64,000 nt of DNA, from positions 1 to 64,000 of the IMG/VR virus record IMGVR_UViG_3300044911_002208. One strand, 5' to 3'. The first letter of the stretch is position 1; each line of letters opens with the position of its first letter. Shown in pieces: positions 34,831-43,378 of this stretch. The position numbers and the translations under genes were made by a program. The DNA is from a virus. The notes beneath the pieces were generated by a model, which was not told where the DNA came from, searched no databases, and saw only the letters and a list, made by a program, of their open reading frames with translations.

Positions 34831-35667
34831 TTATATTTTTGGAAGTTCCCAAGAGGGTTTATTGTATGGAAAATTTATATACCAATCGAATCTAATAACA
34901 TATTTTGGTTTTCTCTTTAACTCATTCAATTTGGGTATCATATCCGAATGAATTGATTTACCAACATCAAAAATAAAAAATGAATTTTCAATACCCTCAT
35001 TATAATAAGTATTTTTAGAATTAAATAATCCTTTTATTTTTGGTTTTTCTATGGAAACATAAGTTCCATATTTTGGATCTGGATTTGACAAATAGTATAC
35101 AACACCAATTAAATGTTTATTAATTACATTATCAGTACTATTATTCCATTCTAAAGTTAAGTAATTATCAGGATCTTCATAATCCACCATTCTAGAAGAC
35201 CAACAAGAATGTGGAATTATTTTTTCTGGATCAATTCCAGCATGAATACAATAATTAATTACATGCTTTTTTGCTGTCATACAAAAGGTATTCCAACAAT
35301 TTTCTTTATATGGATATTCTGGACTGTTTGATAAATGGTGCCCATGACAATCTATAATACATCCACTGTTTTGTTTTCCCCTTAATGGAGTTTGATTTGT
35401 TTTATTGAATTGTCTGTCACAGTCTTCACGCATATTTTTGATAGTTACTCTATCGAAAAGATTATATGCAGTATAAAAATAATTGTCTTTTACTCTAACA
35501 ATTTTAGTATTTTCTTCTACTTTTTTTGGATAAAATGGACATGGTAAATTATCGTTTAAAACCCATGTCGGTTTATCCGAATCTAAAAATACTTCTTTTT
35601 CTATATTTTCTATCTTTTTTTCTAATGATTCTATTTTAGAAACCAATCTTTCTATTAATGTATCCAT
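34831..35667 (-). CDS. Unknown protein with N-terminal coiled coil
   Basis: 278 residues. Residues 1-26 (IERLVSKIESLEKKIENIE) are a coiled coil, suggesting trimer or dimer formation. The rest contains IDCHGHHLSNSPEYPYKENCWNTF, DNYLTLEWNNSTDNV and a C-terminal KYVIRFDWYINFPY. The HGHH and final RFDWYI hint at a cupin or 2OG oxygenase fold, but a full iron site is not visible. I leave it unassigned. Confidence 0.55.
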   Translation of the reverse strand: MDTLIERLVSKIESLEKKIENIEKEVFLDSDKPTWVLNDNLPCPFYPKKVEENTKIVRVKDNYFYTAYNLFDRVTIKNMREDCDRQFNKTNQTPLRGKQNSGCIIDCHGHHLSNSPEYPYKENCWNTFCMTAKKHVINYCIHAGIDPEKIIPHSCWSSRMVDYEDPDNYLTLEWNNSTDNVINKHLIGVVYYLSNPDPKYGTYVSIEKPKIKGLFNSKNTYYNEGIENSFFIFDVGKSIHSDMIPKLNELKRKPKYVIRFDWYINFPYNKPSWELPKI

Positions 35668-35688
35668 ATTAAAGTTATAATATTGTTT

Positions 35689-35802
35689 TTATTTAGATTT
35701 ATCTTTAGGAGGTGATTTATAATTTTTTGGTGGATTATATAAATTTGGCCAAGTATCTCTAATAATTTCTGCTAGTTTATACGGAGTTGTTGAATTAATC
35801 AT
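35689..35802 (-). CDS. 37-residue small protein
   Basis: Begins MINSTTPYKLAEIIRDTWPN, ends in a Pro/Lys-rich tail. The ATG overlaps the HNH stop as ATGA, so it is probably translated by coupling. A helical LAEIIRDTWP segment followed by a basic tail recalls tiny cyanophage proteins. Function unknown. Confidence 0.5.
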   Translation of the reverse strand: MINSTTPYKLAEIIRDTWPNLYNPPKNYKSPPKDKSK

Positions 35803-36182
35803 GATGCATTATTTCTTCTTGGGCGATAACTATAAAGATTTGTAGGTTTTGGTGGTTCCATCCATCCATCTATTTTATTCAAACTATCTTCATTGTAGAA
35901 GTCTTGTTGGACATACCACAATTTCCAATGTTCATGTCCTTTAGATTGATTACAAGATTTGCAGCAACATACCACATTTCTTGTAATATCTAAACCTCCT
36001 TTTGATTGTGGGATAACATGATCTAAAGTTAAATTTTCTTCAGAACCACAATAAGCACATTTATGATTCCAACTTTCTTTTATTTCTTTTCTCCATAATC
36101 GTTTTGCTTCAGATTGACTTGTTGTTTGAAGATTGAACAAGTATTCTTGAGGCGATTGGAGAGGTCTCATAAGTGCTTGCAA
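35799..36182 (-). CDS. HNH endonuclease
   Basis: 127 residues. CAYCGS, then the HNH core LTLDHVIPQSKGG and CCKSCNQSKG, giving two CxxC zinc pairs around the DH...N motif. MRPLQSPQEYLF near the start (possible start at 36170) is usual for cyanophage HNH proteins. It could be a free-standing homing nuclease or a packaging/DNA-processing nuclease. An inverted repeat AAGTGCTTG (36171-36179 and 36211-36219) flanks its start. Confidence 0.85.
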   Translation of the reverse strand: MQALMRPLQSPQEYLFNLQTTSQSEAKRLWRKEIKESWNHKCAYCGSEENLTLDHVIPQSKGGLDITRNVVCCCKSCNQSKGHEHWKLWYVQQDFYNEDSLNKIDGWMEPPKPTNLYSYRPRRNNAS

Positions 36183-36234
36183 CTTATGAATATTTATTTT
36201 AAATTTGTTACAAGCACTTTTTATCGTTAATTAG

Positions 36235-37269
36235 TTACCTAACATGATGACCACCAAACATATAACGCATTCCGTTCAGGATTTTTGCTCCGAACGATCC
36301 AAGATTGCGTGAGTTAAATCTTTCAAATAAGGCAGTAGTAATAACAGGAGCGGGAACCCCCAGATCCACAGCGGCAGAAACAGTCCAACGACCCTCACCA
36401 CTATCGGATACACCTCCAGAGAATTGTTTAAGGCTACCATCCCTGCGTAGCACATCAGCAGTAAGATCGAGTAACCAAGACCCAACCACGCTACCACGAC
36501 GCCATAACTCAGCAACCTCAGCAACATCAATATCATAGCAATAAGATTCTGGATCTGCCATAGGGGCAACCTCTGCATCTCCTTCCCTGACATACTGAGC
36601 ACCTGCATTAGCGTTCTTGATAATGTTAAATCCTTCTGCATATGCCTGCATAATGCCATACTCAATACCATTATGAACCATCTTCACAAAGTGTCCAGCA
36701 CCTGGACCACCACAATGCAACCAACCGTATTCAGCAGAAGTTATGTCTGAGTCAAATTGAGTCCTGGGGGCAGCGTCAATTCCTGGGGAGAGGGAATTAA
36801 AAATGCTTTTACAAGTGGCGACTGCAGTATCTCCACCTCCAACCATAAGACAGTATCCACGATCCAAACCATAAACACCACCGCTAGTGCCACAATCAAT
36901 ATATTGGATGCCATGCTTTGCCAAGCGTTCTGCTCTCTTCCGACTGTCTTTAAAATTGCTATTGCCATGATCAATAATAATATCTCCTTCACTACAATAT
37001 CGTAGTAACTCATTAATCGTCTCCTCTACTGTTTCTGCTGGCACAACCATCTGGAAAATTCCTGGTTGATTACCACCGTTTATTTTTTGTTTAACTATTT
37101 TAACAAGATTTTCGATAGTAGTTGCAACTCCATCTACATATCCGTTTTCATATGCTTCTTGTGCTTTTTCATAATTTCTACGATAACCCCAGACTTCTAT
37201 TCCTGCCTTCATCATACGACGAGACATTCCTTCGCCCATTCTCCCTAATCCAATCATTCCTACTTTCAT
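36235..37269 (-). CDS. gnd: 6-phosphogluconate dehydrogenase (decarboxylating)
   Basis: 344 residues, the short Gnd form. NADP-binding GLGRMGEGMSRRM at residue 7; substrate and catalytic segment GGPGAGHFVKMVHNGIEYG near residue 188, with the Lys and Asn of the active site. Converts 6-phosphogluconate to ribulose 5-phosphate and NADPH, supplying nucleotide synthesis during infection. Last gene of the talC-zwf-gnd group, 9 bases after zwf, with an AGGAG ribosome site. Confidence 0.95.
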   Translation of the reverse strand: MKVGMIGLGRMGEGMSRRMMKAGIEVWGYRRNYEKAQEAYENGYVDGVATTIENLVKIVKQKINGGNQPGIFQMVVPAETVEETINELLRYCSEGDIIIDHGNSNFKDSRKRAERLAKHGIQYIDCGTSGGVYGLDRGYCLMVGGGDTAVATCKSIFNSLSPGIDAAPRTQFDSDITSAEYGWLHCGGPGAGHFVKMVHNGIEYGIMQAYAEGFNIIKNANAGAQYVREGDAEVAPMADPESYCYDIDVAEVAELWRRGSVVGSWLLDLTADVLRRDGSLKQFSGGVSDSGEGRWTVSAAVDLGVPAPVITTALFERFNSRNLGSFGAKILNGMRYMFGGHHVR

Positions 37270-37278
37270 TTTTTACTC

Positions 37279-38610
37279 CTATTTTAATTTGAGTGGATAA
37301 TCCCACTTAGTAATAAGTTCTGTTTTTTGCCAAGGTCCCCAAACACCTTCATTATAAAGATATGGCATTGTCATAATACGACAATGATCTCCAGTACATA
37401 AAAGATCATCAACAATTCTCCAAGATTCTAATACCTCATCAGCATGAACAAAGTGTGATTGATCTTCGTTTATTGCATCATAAAAAAGTTTTACATAACC
37501 ATCAATTGCTTTTTCTACTGGATAATGATACTGAAGAATTGCTGATTCTACATTATCATTTAGTCCAGGAGATTTGATGTCAATACGCATATCCAAATGT
37601 GGATCTGGTTGTAATCTCATTACAATTCTATCGTTGCATTCGTGCCCATCAAATAATTGTTGTGGTGGAGACTTAAATTTAATCACAACCTCAACACAAT
37701 TCACGGGCATTTTTTTACCTGTCATAAAGTGAAATGGAACTCCTTTCCATCTCCAGTTATCAATATAAAGATCACCAGCAACAAAAGTTGGAGTTTGAGA
37801 ACCTTGAGTTACTCCTTCCTCATTTTTATATTCATCATATTGTCCAAGAACTACATTATCACCAAGTCTAGTTGCAGCAAGAACCTTAACCTTCTCTCTG
37901 CGAATTTCTTTAGCATCATTTTTACAAGGAGGTTCCATTGCAATTAATGCAAGCACCTGAAGCATATGGTTTTGAAGCATATCTCTTACGGCACCAGCAG
38001 TATCATAATACTGGGCACGACCTTCACAACCAATCGTTTCAGTTGCAAAGATCTGAACTTCTTCTATAAAGTTCCTGTTCCAAAGTGGTTCCAATAATAT
38101 ATTGCTAAAGCGGGTGGCAAGGATATTATTAACAGTATCTTTGCCCAGATAATGGTCAATGCGATATACTTGTTTTTCGCGTAAATATCCAGCCACCACA
38201 GATTGTAAATGATTAGCAGATTGAATATCGGTGCCAAAAGGTTTCTCAATAATGACTCTAGATTTTTCTGCGTCATCTAATTTACCTGCCTCTTTTAGAT
38301 TAGTAATTGCATCAACATATCTTTCTGGAGGAACTGATAGAAAATAAGTGGTGTCATCGCAAGAATCTATCAGTTTTAAAGATTCTAAATCGCTTAAGTC
38401 ACAAGGAACATAATCAAGTCGTTTAATAAACTCTTGAGAATAGTGTCCTAAAATCTCAACCCAACTCTCCTTACTATGTTTAGTTCTAGAAGCACCAATA
38501 ATTTTAAATCCTTTTGGTAAAAGATTTTTCTTGTGAAGAGAATAAAGTGCTGGTATGAGTTTCCTTTTACAGAGGTCACCAGTTGCCCCAAATATTACTA
38601 TTGATTTCAT
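37279..38610 (-). CDS. zwf: Glucose-6-phosphate 1-dehydrogenase
   Basis: 443 residues, shorter than the about 500 of host enzymes. NADP motif GATGDLCKRKLIPALY at residue 8; active-site RIDHYLGKD near residue 155; VIIEKPFGTD near residue 120. First step of the oxidative pentose-phosphate route, producing NADPH. Overlaps talC by 4 bases (ATGA). Host-like gene commonly carried by cyanomyoviruses. Confidence 0.95.
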   Translation of the reverse strand: MKSIVIFGATGDLCKRKLIPALYSLHKKNLLPKGFKIIGASRTKHSKESWVEILGHYSQEFIKRLDYVPCDLSDLESLKLIDSCDDTTYFLSVPPERYVDAITNLKEAGKLDDAEKSRVIIEKPFGTDIQSANHLQSVVAGYLREKQVYRIDHYLGKDTVNNILATRFSNILLEPLWNRNFIEEVQIFATETIGCEGRAQYYDTAGAVRDMLQNHMLQVLALIAMEPPCKNDAKEIRREKVKVLAATRLGDNVVLGQYDEYKNEEGVTQGSQTPTFVAGDLYIDNWRWKGVPFHFMTGKKMPVNCVEVVIKFKSPPQQLFDGHECNDRIVMRLQPDPHLDMRIDIKSPGLNDNVESAILQYHYPVEKAIDGYVKLFYDAINEDQSHFVHADEVLESWRIVDDLLCTGDHCRIMTMPYLYNEGVWGPWQKTELITKWDYPLKLK

Positions 38611-39266
38611 TTTTTATTATCTAAAACAGAGTCCCAATCTTTCTGGAAGAGTTCCAAACCCTTATCAGTCATAATGTTCTTATACATTGCCCAGAATACA
38701 ATGGGAGGAATTGTAACTACATCAGCACCACAAAGAGCAGATTGTTCTACCTGTCTTATATCACGAAGAGATGCTGCAAGAATTTGTGTAGATGTTCCCG
38801 AATAATCAAATGCTGTACGAATATTTTTAATCAGTTCAATTCCATCTACGGAATTGTCCATCCATCTACCTACAAATGGTGAAATAAATGTTGCTCCTGC
38901 CTTTGATGCAAGAATTGCTTGTGCCACTGAGAACACAAGTGTTACATTAACTTGAATTCCTTTATCGGAAAGAAACTTGCAAACTTTAAGTCCTTCTACA
39001 GTACAAGGGACTTTGATTGTAACAGCAGGAGCGATTGTGTAATATTGTTGTGCTTGCGAAATCATTTCGTCAGCAGTGTCTGCAACTACCTCAGCAGAAA
39101 TGCTTTCTAAATTTGGAAATATATCCGAAATTTCGTTAATAACTTCTCGAAGTTGTCTACCACTTTTAAGAATCAAAGTGGGATTTGTAGTAACTCCATC
39201 CAATAGTCCAGTCTCATATGCTGGACTAATCATTGAAACATCTGCGGTATCTAAAAAGATCTTCAT
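38607..39266 (-). CDS. talC: Transaldolase, TalC type
   Basis: 219 residues from MKIFLDTAD. Catalytic Lys in VTIKVPCTVEG; FVGRWMDN and ILAASLRD as in TalC/fructose-6-phosphate aldolase-like transaldolases. It interconverts fructose-6-P and sedoheptulose-7-P pools in the pentose-phosphate route. I choose 39266 over 39284 because the likely -10 (39289-39294) puts the RNA start close to 39282. It opens the talC-zwf-gnd operon. Confidence 0.95.
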   Translation of the reverse strand: MKIFLDTADVSMISPAYETGLLDGVTTNPTLILKSGRQLREVINEISDIFPNLESISAEVVADTADEMISQAQQYYTIAPAVTIKVPCTVEGLKVCKFLSDKGIQVNVTLVFSVAQAILASKAGATFISPFVGRWMDNSVDGIELIKNIRTAFDYSGTSTQILAASLRDIRQVEQSALCGADVVTIPPIVFWAMYKNIMTDKGLELFQKDWDSVLDNKK

Positions 39267-39288
39267 ATAAAAATAAGAACTCATTATA

Positions 39289-39317
39289 ATTATAACGGGT
39301 TCTTGATAAGATATTAA
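39289..39317 (-). promoter_or_regulatory. Candidate promoter for talC-zwf-gnd
   Basis: TATAAT at 39289-39294 with a weak TTAATA at 39312-39317, 17 bases apart; it would leave a very short leader. Confidence 0.4.
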
Positions 39318-39342
39318 ATTTTGTTATGAATTAAAGATATAA

Positions 39343-39366
39343 TAAAAAAGACCCCGAAGGGTCTTA
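39343..39366 (-). terminator. psbD terminator
   Basis: AAGACCC-TTCG-GGGTCTT followed by a T run on the minus strand, directly after psbD; the loop is the stable TTCG tetraloop. Confidence 0.9.
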
Positions 39367-39371
39367 TAAAA

Positions 39372-40433
39372 TCAAAGTGCGTTGCCCCTTGGAAGAACTT
39401 CCTCAGGAAATACAAACTGCTCATGAGGTTGGTCAACTGGTGCCATCCAAGCACGAAGACCTTCATTTAGAAGGATATTTTTCGTGTAGAACGTTTCAAA
39501 TTCTGGATCTTCTGCTGCACGAATTTCCTGTGATACGAAATCGTATGCTCGAAGGTTAAGAGCCAACCCAATGATTCCAATACTAGATGTCCACAGACCC
39601 ATAACAGGTACAAACAACATAAAGAAATGGAGCCAACGCTTATTACTAAAAGCGATACCAAAAATTTGAGACCAGAACCTATTCGCTGTAACCATTGAAT
39701 AGGTTTCCTCTTCTTGGGTAGGTTCAAAAGCCTTGAAGGTGTTTGATTGGTCACTATCTTCGAAGAGGGTGTTTTCAACTGTTGCACCATGAATAGCACA
39801 GAGTAGAGCACCTCCTAGTATACCAGCAACTCCCATCATATGGAAAGGATTAAGGGTCCAGTTGTGGAAACCTTGTAGGAACAGCAGGAATCGGAAGATT
39901 GCAGCAACACCGAATGAAGGTGCAAAGAACCAACTGGATTGCCCCAGAGGATACATTAAGAATACAGAAACAAATACTGCAATAGGACCAGAGAATGCGA
40001 TTGCGTTATAAGGACGAATACCTACAAGACGGGCAATCTCAAACTGGCGAAGCATGAATCCAATTAGAGCGAAAGACCCGTGTAGTGCCACAAAAGGCCA
40101 GAGTCCCCCAAGTTGGAACCACCTGACAATATCTCCTTGAGCTTCAGGACCCCAAAGTAGAAGAAGAGAATGACCCATAGCGTCTGCAGGCGTAGACACA
40201 GCTGCCGTGAGGAAATTAGCACCCTCAAGGTAAGAAGACGCCAACCCGTGGGTGTACCAACTGGTAACAAACGTTGTGCCAGTAAGCCAGCCACCAAGGG
40301 CCAAATAAGCAGTGGGAAAAAGAAGTAATCCAGACCAACCCACAAAGACAAAGCGATCTCGTTTAAGCCAGTCATCCAAGACATCAAACCATCCTCTCTG
40401 CGAAATAGGTTGTGTAAGTGTTGAAGAAGTCAT
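39372..40433 (-). CDS. psbD: Photosystem II D2 protein
   Basis: 353 residues, full length, five membrane helices. Recognised from [45 protein letters not shown] (chlorophyll/iron His region) and the C-terminal [12 protein letters not shown]. It replaces host D2 to keep photosystem II active during infection. A strong AGGAGG ribosome site precedes the ATG, with a composite promoter upstream and its own terminator. Confidence 0.98.
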   Translation of the reverse strand: MTSSTLTQPISQRGWFDVLDDWLKRDRFVFVGWSGLLLFPTAYLALGGWLTGTTFVTSWYTHGLASSYLEGANFLTAAVSTPADAMGHSLLLLWGPEAQGDIVRWFQLGGLWPFVALHGSFALIGFMLRQFEIARLVGIRPYNAIAFSGPIAVFVSVFLMYPLGQSSWFFAPSFGVAAIFRFLLFLQGFHNWTLNPFHMMGVAGILGGALLCAIHGATVENTLFEDSDQSNTFKAFEPTQEEETYSMVTANRFWSQIFGIAFSNKRWLHFFMLFVPVMGLWTSSIGIIGLALNLRAYDFVSQEIRAAEDPEFETFYTKNILLNEGLRAWMAPVDQPHEQFVFPEEVLPRGNAL

Positions 40434-40453
40434 AACCTCCTATGTATTTCTCA

Positions 40454-40487
40454 TATTTATCTTAACATTCCTTAACAAAGAGGTCAA
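40454..40487 (-). promoter_or_regulatory. psbD composite early/late promoter
   Basis: TTGACC (40482-40487), 17 bases, TAAGAT (40459-40464), overlapping a late-type GATAAATA (40454-40461) so that the combined text reads TAAGATAAATA. Same design as at psbA. Confidence 0.6.
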
Positions 40488-40500
40488 TGAGTATTAGTGC

Positions 40501-40704
40501 TTATCCAATTACAACGAGAGAATCAAATGAGCAATCATATGTTCCTTTACGATTGGTGTCTAAGTATCTAACTTTCATTGCAATTGGAGGAAAATATTCA
40601 TCATCTTTATCATACATAAAACCTAGAATTTCAAATTCTCTTCCGTGCCGTCTTTGAATTGGATTATTAATCCTACAAATATCACCTACTTTAAAAATAA
40701 ACAT
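40501..40704 (-). CDS. Small conserved protein, SH3-like barrel
   Basis: 67 residues. FKVGDICRINNPIQRRHGREFEILGF and MKVRYLDTNRKGTYDCSFDSLVVIG read as a short five-strand beta barrel (KOW or SH3-like). Lies between psbD and the 40-residue membrane gene in the photosynthesis block. Conserved-looking, function unknown. Confidence 0.65.
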   Translation of the reverse strand: MFIFKVGDICRINNPIQRRHGREFEILGFMYDKDDEYFPPIAMKVRYLDTNRKGTYDCSFDSLVVIG

Positions 40705-40710
40705 AAATTT

Positions 40711-40833
40711 CTATCCCCAATAAATCTGACCTAGAGTAAATAAAAAAAACACAAGGACTGTGAATACCATCATACCTACACCTGCCCAGATTACCCAGTT
40801 AGGCACAGGTTCGTGTTGAGTATTATGAGACAT
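40711..40833 (-). CDS. 40-residue membrane protein near psbA
   Basis: MSHNTQHEPVPNWVIWAGVG followed by one hydrophobic helix (MMVFTVLVFFLFTLG) and QIYWG. Starts immediately after the psbA terminator. The size and single helix resemble small photosystem or cytochrome b6f subunits, but I recognise no specific family. Probably a thylakoid or inner membrane protein. Confidence 0.6.
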   Translation of the reverse strand: MSHNTQHEPVPNWVIWAGVGMMVFTVLVFFLFTLGQIYWG

Positions 40834-40861
40834 AAAAAAAGAGGGTTGTTATACCCTCTTA
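40834..40861 (-). terminator. psbA terminator
   Basis: AGAGGGT/ACCCTCT stem with small loop followed by TTTTTTT on the minus strand, 25 bases after the psbA stop. Confidence 0.85.
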
Positions 40862-40885
40862 ATTATATCAGTTATTCAGTTTTTA

Positions 40886-41965
40886 TCAACCGATGCTAGG
40901 AGCAGTGAGAGCAACAGGAGTGTTCTCAGCAGCAGCAAGATCCAGAGGGAAATTGTGAGCATTACGTTCATGCATCACTTCCATACCCAGACCAGCACGG
41001 TTCAGAACATCTGCCCAAGTGTTGAGTACACGACCTTGACTATCAACGATGGACTGATTGAAGTTGAAACCATTCAGGTTGAATGCCATGGTACTAACAC
41101 CAAGAGCAGTGAACCAGATACCAACTACAGGCCATGCAGCAAGGAAGAAGTGCAGCGAACGTGAGTTATTGAAGGAAGCATATTGGAAAATAAGGCGTCC
41201 AAAATAACCGTGAGCAGCAACGATGTTATAAGTCTCTTCTTCTTGTCCGAACTTGTAACCATAGTTCTGCGACTCATTCTCAGTGGTTTCACGAACCAGA
41301 GAGGAAGTAACTAGAGAACCGTGCATCGCAGAGAACAGAGAACCACCGAACACACCAGCAACACCAAGCATATGGAAGGGGTGCATTAGAATGTTATGCT
41401 CTGCCTGGAACACAAGCATATAGTTGAACGTACCAGAGATACCCAGGGGCATCGCATCAGAGAAAGAACCTTGACCGAAGGGATAGACCAGGAATACAGC
41501 AGATGCAGCAGCAACAGGTGCCGAGTAAGCAACACAGATCCAAGGACGCATACCCAGACGATAGGAGAGTTCCCACTCACGACCCATGTAGGCGTAAATA
41601 CCAATCAGGAAGTGGAACACAACCAGTTGGAAAGGACCACCGTTGTAAAGCCACTCATCTAGGGAAGCAGCTTCCCAGATGGGGTAAAAGTGTAGTCCAA
41701 TAGCATTGGACGAAGGAATAACAGCACCAGAGATGATGTTGTTTCCGTACATGAGTGAACCAGCAACGGGTTCACGGATACCATCAATGTCCACAGGGGG
41801 AGCACCGATGAACGCGATGATAAAACAAGTCGTAGCAGCAAGTAGGCAAGGAATCATCAGGACTCCAAACCAACCAACATAAAGACGATTATTGGTTGAA
41901 GTAACCCAATTACAGAACTGTTCCCAAGTATTCGATTGTTGACGTGAAGCGATTGAAGCAGTCAT
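40886..41965 (-). CDS. psbA: Photosystem II D1 protein
   Basis: 359 residues, full length and uninterrupted by an intron. Glu130 (GREWELSYR) is the high-light D1:2-type residue. Manganese-cluster ligands Asp170 and the C-terminal [13 protein letters not shown] (His332, Glu333, His337, Asp342, Ala344) are all present, with a 15-residue extension to be cleaved after Ala344. Keeps photosystem II repaired during infection. Flanked by its own promoter and terminator. Confidence 0.99.
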   Translation of the reverse strand: MTASIASRQQSNTWEQFCNWVTSTNNRLYVGWFGVLMIPCLLAATTCFIIAFIGAPPVDIDGIREPVAGSLMYGNNIISGAVIPSSNAIGLHFYPIWEAASLDEWLYNGGPFQLVVFHFLIGIYAYMGREWELSYRLGMRPWICVAYSAPVAAASAVFLVYPFGQGSFSDAMPLGISGTFNYMLVFQAEHNILMHPFHMLGVAGVFGGSLFSAMHGSLVTSSLVRETTENESQNYGYKFGQEEETYNIVAAHGYFGRLIFQYASFNNSRSLHFFLAAWPVVGIWFTALGVSTMAFNLNGFNFNQSIVDSQGRVLNTWADVLNRAGLGMEVMHERNAHNFPLDLAAAENTPVALTAPSIG

Positions 41966-42128
41966 TTGTTTAAAAGAGTAGTAAGACCATCAGGGAAATG
42001 GTGGTAATTACTATTCCCCAGTCACCCTCAGACTGGGTATGAGAGACGTAATTTATACACCCTAGAGGTCTCGGTTTAAGGGGTGTTACAAACATTAAAG
42101 AACTGTTACATTCCTTAACGTGTTGATA

Positions 42129-42162
42129 TATTTATCATAACACTGTTAGCAAATGCTGTCAA
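42129..42162 (-). promoter_or_regulatory. psbA composite early/late promoter
   Basis: TTGACA (42157-42162), 17 bases, TATGAT (42134-42139), overlapping late-type GATAAATA (42129-42136) so the combined text reads TATGATAAATA. This would allow use by host sigma70 polymerase early and by the phage late sigma later. Confidence 0.7.
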
Positions 42163-42188
42163 TAGGTCCAATTGCTTAAGTGGCACAC

Positions 42189-42196
42189 TATAAATA
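42189..42196 (+). promoter_or_regulatory. Late promoter TATAAATA (plus strand)
   Basis: Perfect late box on the plus strand, about 80 bases before the first of three small plus-strand genes. Confidence 0.7.
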
Positions 42197-42276
42197 CAGG
42201 GTTGATATGAGATAACCGTATAATTTTTATTTTTATATTATTACTAAATAAGTTAAAGTAGATTTATTTAAAACCG

Positions 42277-42468
42277 ATGTTAAACGAACCTACTCGCAAG
42301 AGACTTTTAGCAATTTGCACAAAACTTTCTAAAAATCAATCTGTTTCTGATTTTGATTTATCTTGGGCACAAAAAAATGCCATTCATGATAGCGAATCTG
42401 CAGATCTTTTAAAAAAAGTTGATTTATTCATTCCAGCAGAAGATCAAGAAGATACCACTGAAATTTAA
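42277..42468 (+). CDS. Small conserved cyanophage protein
   Basis: 63 residues: TRKRLLAICTKLSKNQSVSDFDLSWAQKNA then an acidic C-terminus. All-helical, soluble. First of three plus-strand genes downstream of a late box. No function recognised. Confidence 0.65.
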   Translation: MLNEPTRKRLLAICTKLSKNQSVSDFDLSWAQKNAIHDSESADLLKKVDLFIPAEDQEDTTEI

Positions 42469-42471
42469 TGT

Positions 42472-42669
42472 ATGCCAAGAGAGTGGAACACTCCAAAAAG
42501 AGAGTGTTGGAATGCTCCTATCCACCAAATACTAAAGGCCATTGATAATCACACCCGTCTCTGGTTAGAGACGGGTGATTTTTGGCATGAAGAACAGGCA
42601 AATACATTAAGAAAATATGTCGGAGATTTGAAGACATGGATCCACAACCAAGAAAAATCTCACCACTGA
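42472..42669 (+). CDS. Small conserved cyanophage protein
   Basis: 65 residues with WNAPIHQILKAIDNHTRLWLE and ANTLRKYVGDLKTWIHNQ: helical, Trp- and His-rich. It starts 3 bases after the preceding gene and overlaps the next by 34 bases. Unknown function. Confidence 0.65.
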   Translation: MPREWNTPKRECWNAPIHQILKAIDNHTRLWLETGDFWHEEQANTLRKYVGDLKTWIHNQEKSHH

Positions 42670-42893
42670 CAGTACTCATATACTCAACATTTGTTGTGTT
42701 GTTTGGGTATATTGGTTTTAGTATTGCCAGTTGCAATCTGATGATTCCTGGCACAATGCATTATGCTAACGTAAAAGGAGAATTAAAAAATCCCCCACCC
42801 ATAGATTGTAATAAATCACAGGATGAGGGTATTAAACAATTGTTAGTTGCTATTGGATTGTTAATTGCTTATAAAGCAAAGTCAGACGATTAA
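42636..42893 (+). CDS. Small membrane protein
   Basis: 85 residues with two hydrophobic segments: about 10-33 (LTVLIYSTFVVLFGYIGFSI) and about 68-80 (LLVAIGLLIAYKA), separated by a Cys-containing loop. The size and topology would fit a holin-like protein, and it is convergent with the lysozyme frame (end 42890), but there is no direct evidence of holin function. Confidence 0.6.
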   Translation: MDPQPRKISPLTVLIYSTFVVLFGYIGFSIASCNLMIPGTMHYANVKGELKNPPPIDCNKSQDEGIKQLLVAIGLLIAYKAKSDD

Positions 42894-43372
42894 GATATCC
42901 ATAGTTTTCCTTCAGCAGTACGTCTTCTCAATAATCCCGATTCTACATTACTTCCAGGATTACGATACATCTTTAATGTCTCTGGGATTGCTGACCAATT
43001 CTTCTCACGAAGGTTGCGAGAGATAGTATTAAATCCGCTTCCACCGTAAAAACCAGCACCGAGATTATAAGCAAAGCTGAAAAGTGCTCCATGTTGATTA
43101 TCAGTCATTTCACTCCAATAAGGAATCTTTTGTAAAGAAGGAAGAAATCTTTGTTCAAGATCAAATAAAAGTAATTTATCAGCATAATCTTGAGTGACTT
43201 TTTTTCCAAGTTTAAATGGTTGCCCATTAAAATCTCTAGTACTTCCCCATCCAATAGTTATTGGTAGACCTCCAGTTAATGGGTCGGGATAAGCATTTAA
43301 ATGGCATCCCTCAAATTCTTTAATTAAATCAACACCACATTGGGGGATTTTTTGTTGTGGTGTTGACTCTAC
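42890..43372 (-). CDS. GH24 lysozyme domain reached by predicted -1 frameshift
   Basis: 160 residues in a frame that has no start codon after its upstream TGA (43382-43384). It contains the GH24 triad: IKEFEGCHLNAYPDPLTGG gives Glu and, nine residues on, Asp; ITIGWG gives Thr. HGALFSFAYNLGAGFYGG and LLRRRTAEGKLW complete the fold. Read from the 43369-44067 gene through A AAA AAG at 43372-43378 it extends that protein to about 392 residues. It cuts peptidoglycan glycan strands. A sequencing indel is the main alternative. Confidence 0.8.
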   Translation of the reverse strand, partial: VESTPQQKIPQCGVDLIKEFEGCHLNAYPDPLTGGLPITIGWGSTRDFNGQPFKLGKKVTQDYADKLLLFDLEQRFLPSLQKIPYWSEMTDNQHGALFSFAYNLGAGFYGGSGFNTISRNLREKNWSAIPETLKMYRNPGSNVESGLLRRRTAEGKLWIS

Positions 43373-43378
43373 TTTTTT
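43330..43378 (-). promoter_or_regulatory. Programmed -1 frameshift signal
   Basis: Slippery heptamer A AAA AAG (43372-43378) ends right before the TAG stop; a 6-base spacer follows, then a perfect 10-bp stem CAACACCACA/TGTGGTGTTG (43356-43365 with 43330-43339) and a 16-base loop. This is the architecture of dnaX-type frameshift sites. Confidence 0.75.

Larger units (their letters stand above)
41966..42276. other. Divergent control region between psbA and the plus-strand genes
   Basis: About 310 bases without genes. It holds the psbA promoter pair at 42129-42162, the plus-strand late box at 42189-42196, and in the psbA leader an imperfect 8-bp stem TTAAGGAA/TTCTTTAA (about 42095-42118). Confidence 0.6.

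Noticed and set aside
36171-36219. Inverted repeat AAGTGCTTG/CAAGCACTT after gnd as a terminator
   Set aside because: The loop is 31 bases, no T run follows the stem in the needed direction, and the HNH start lies in the loop.
40886-41965. Intron in psbA
   Set aside because: Cyanophage psbA can carry a group I intron, but this gene is one unbroken 359-codon frame of standard length.
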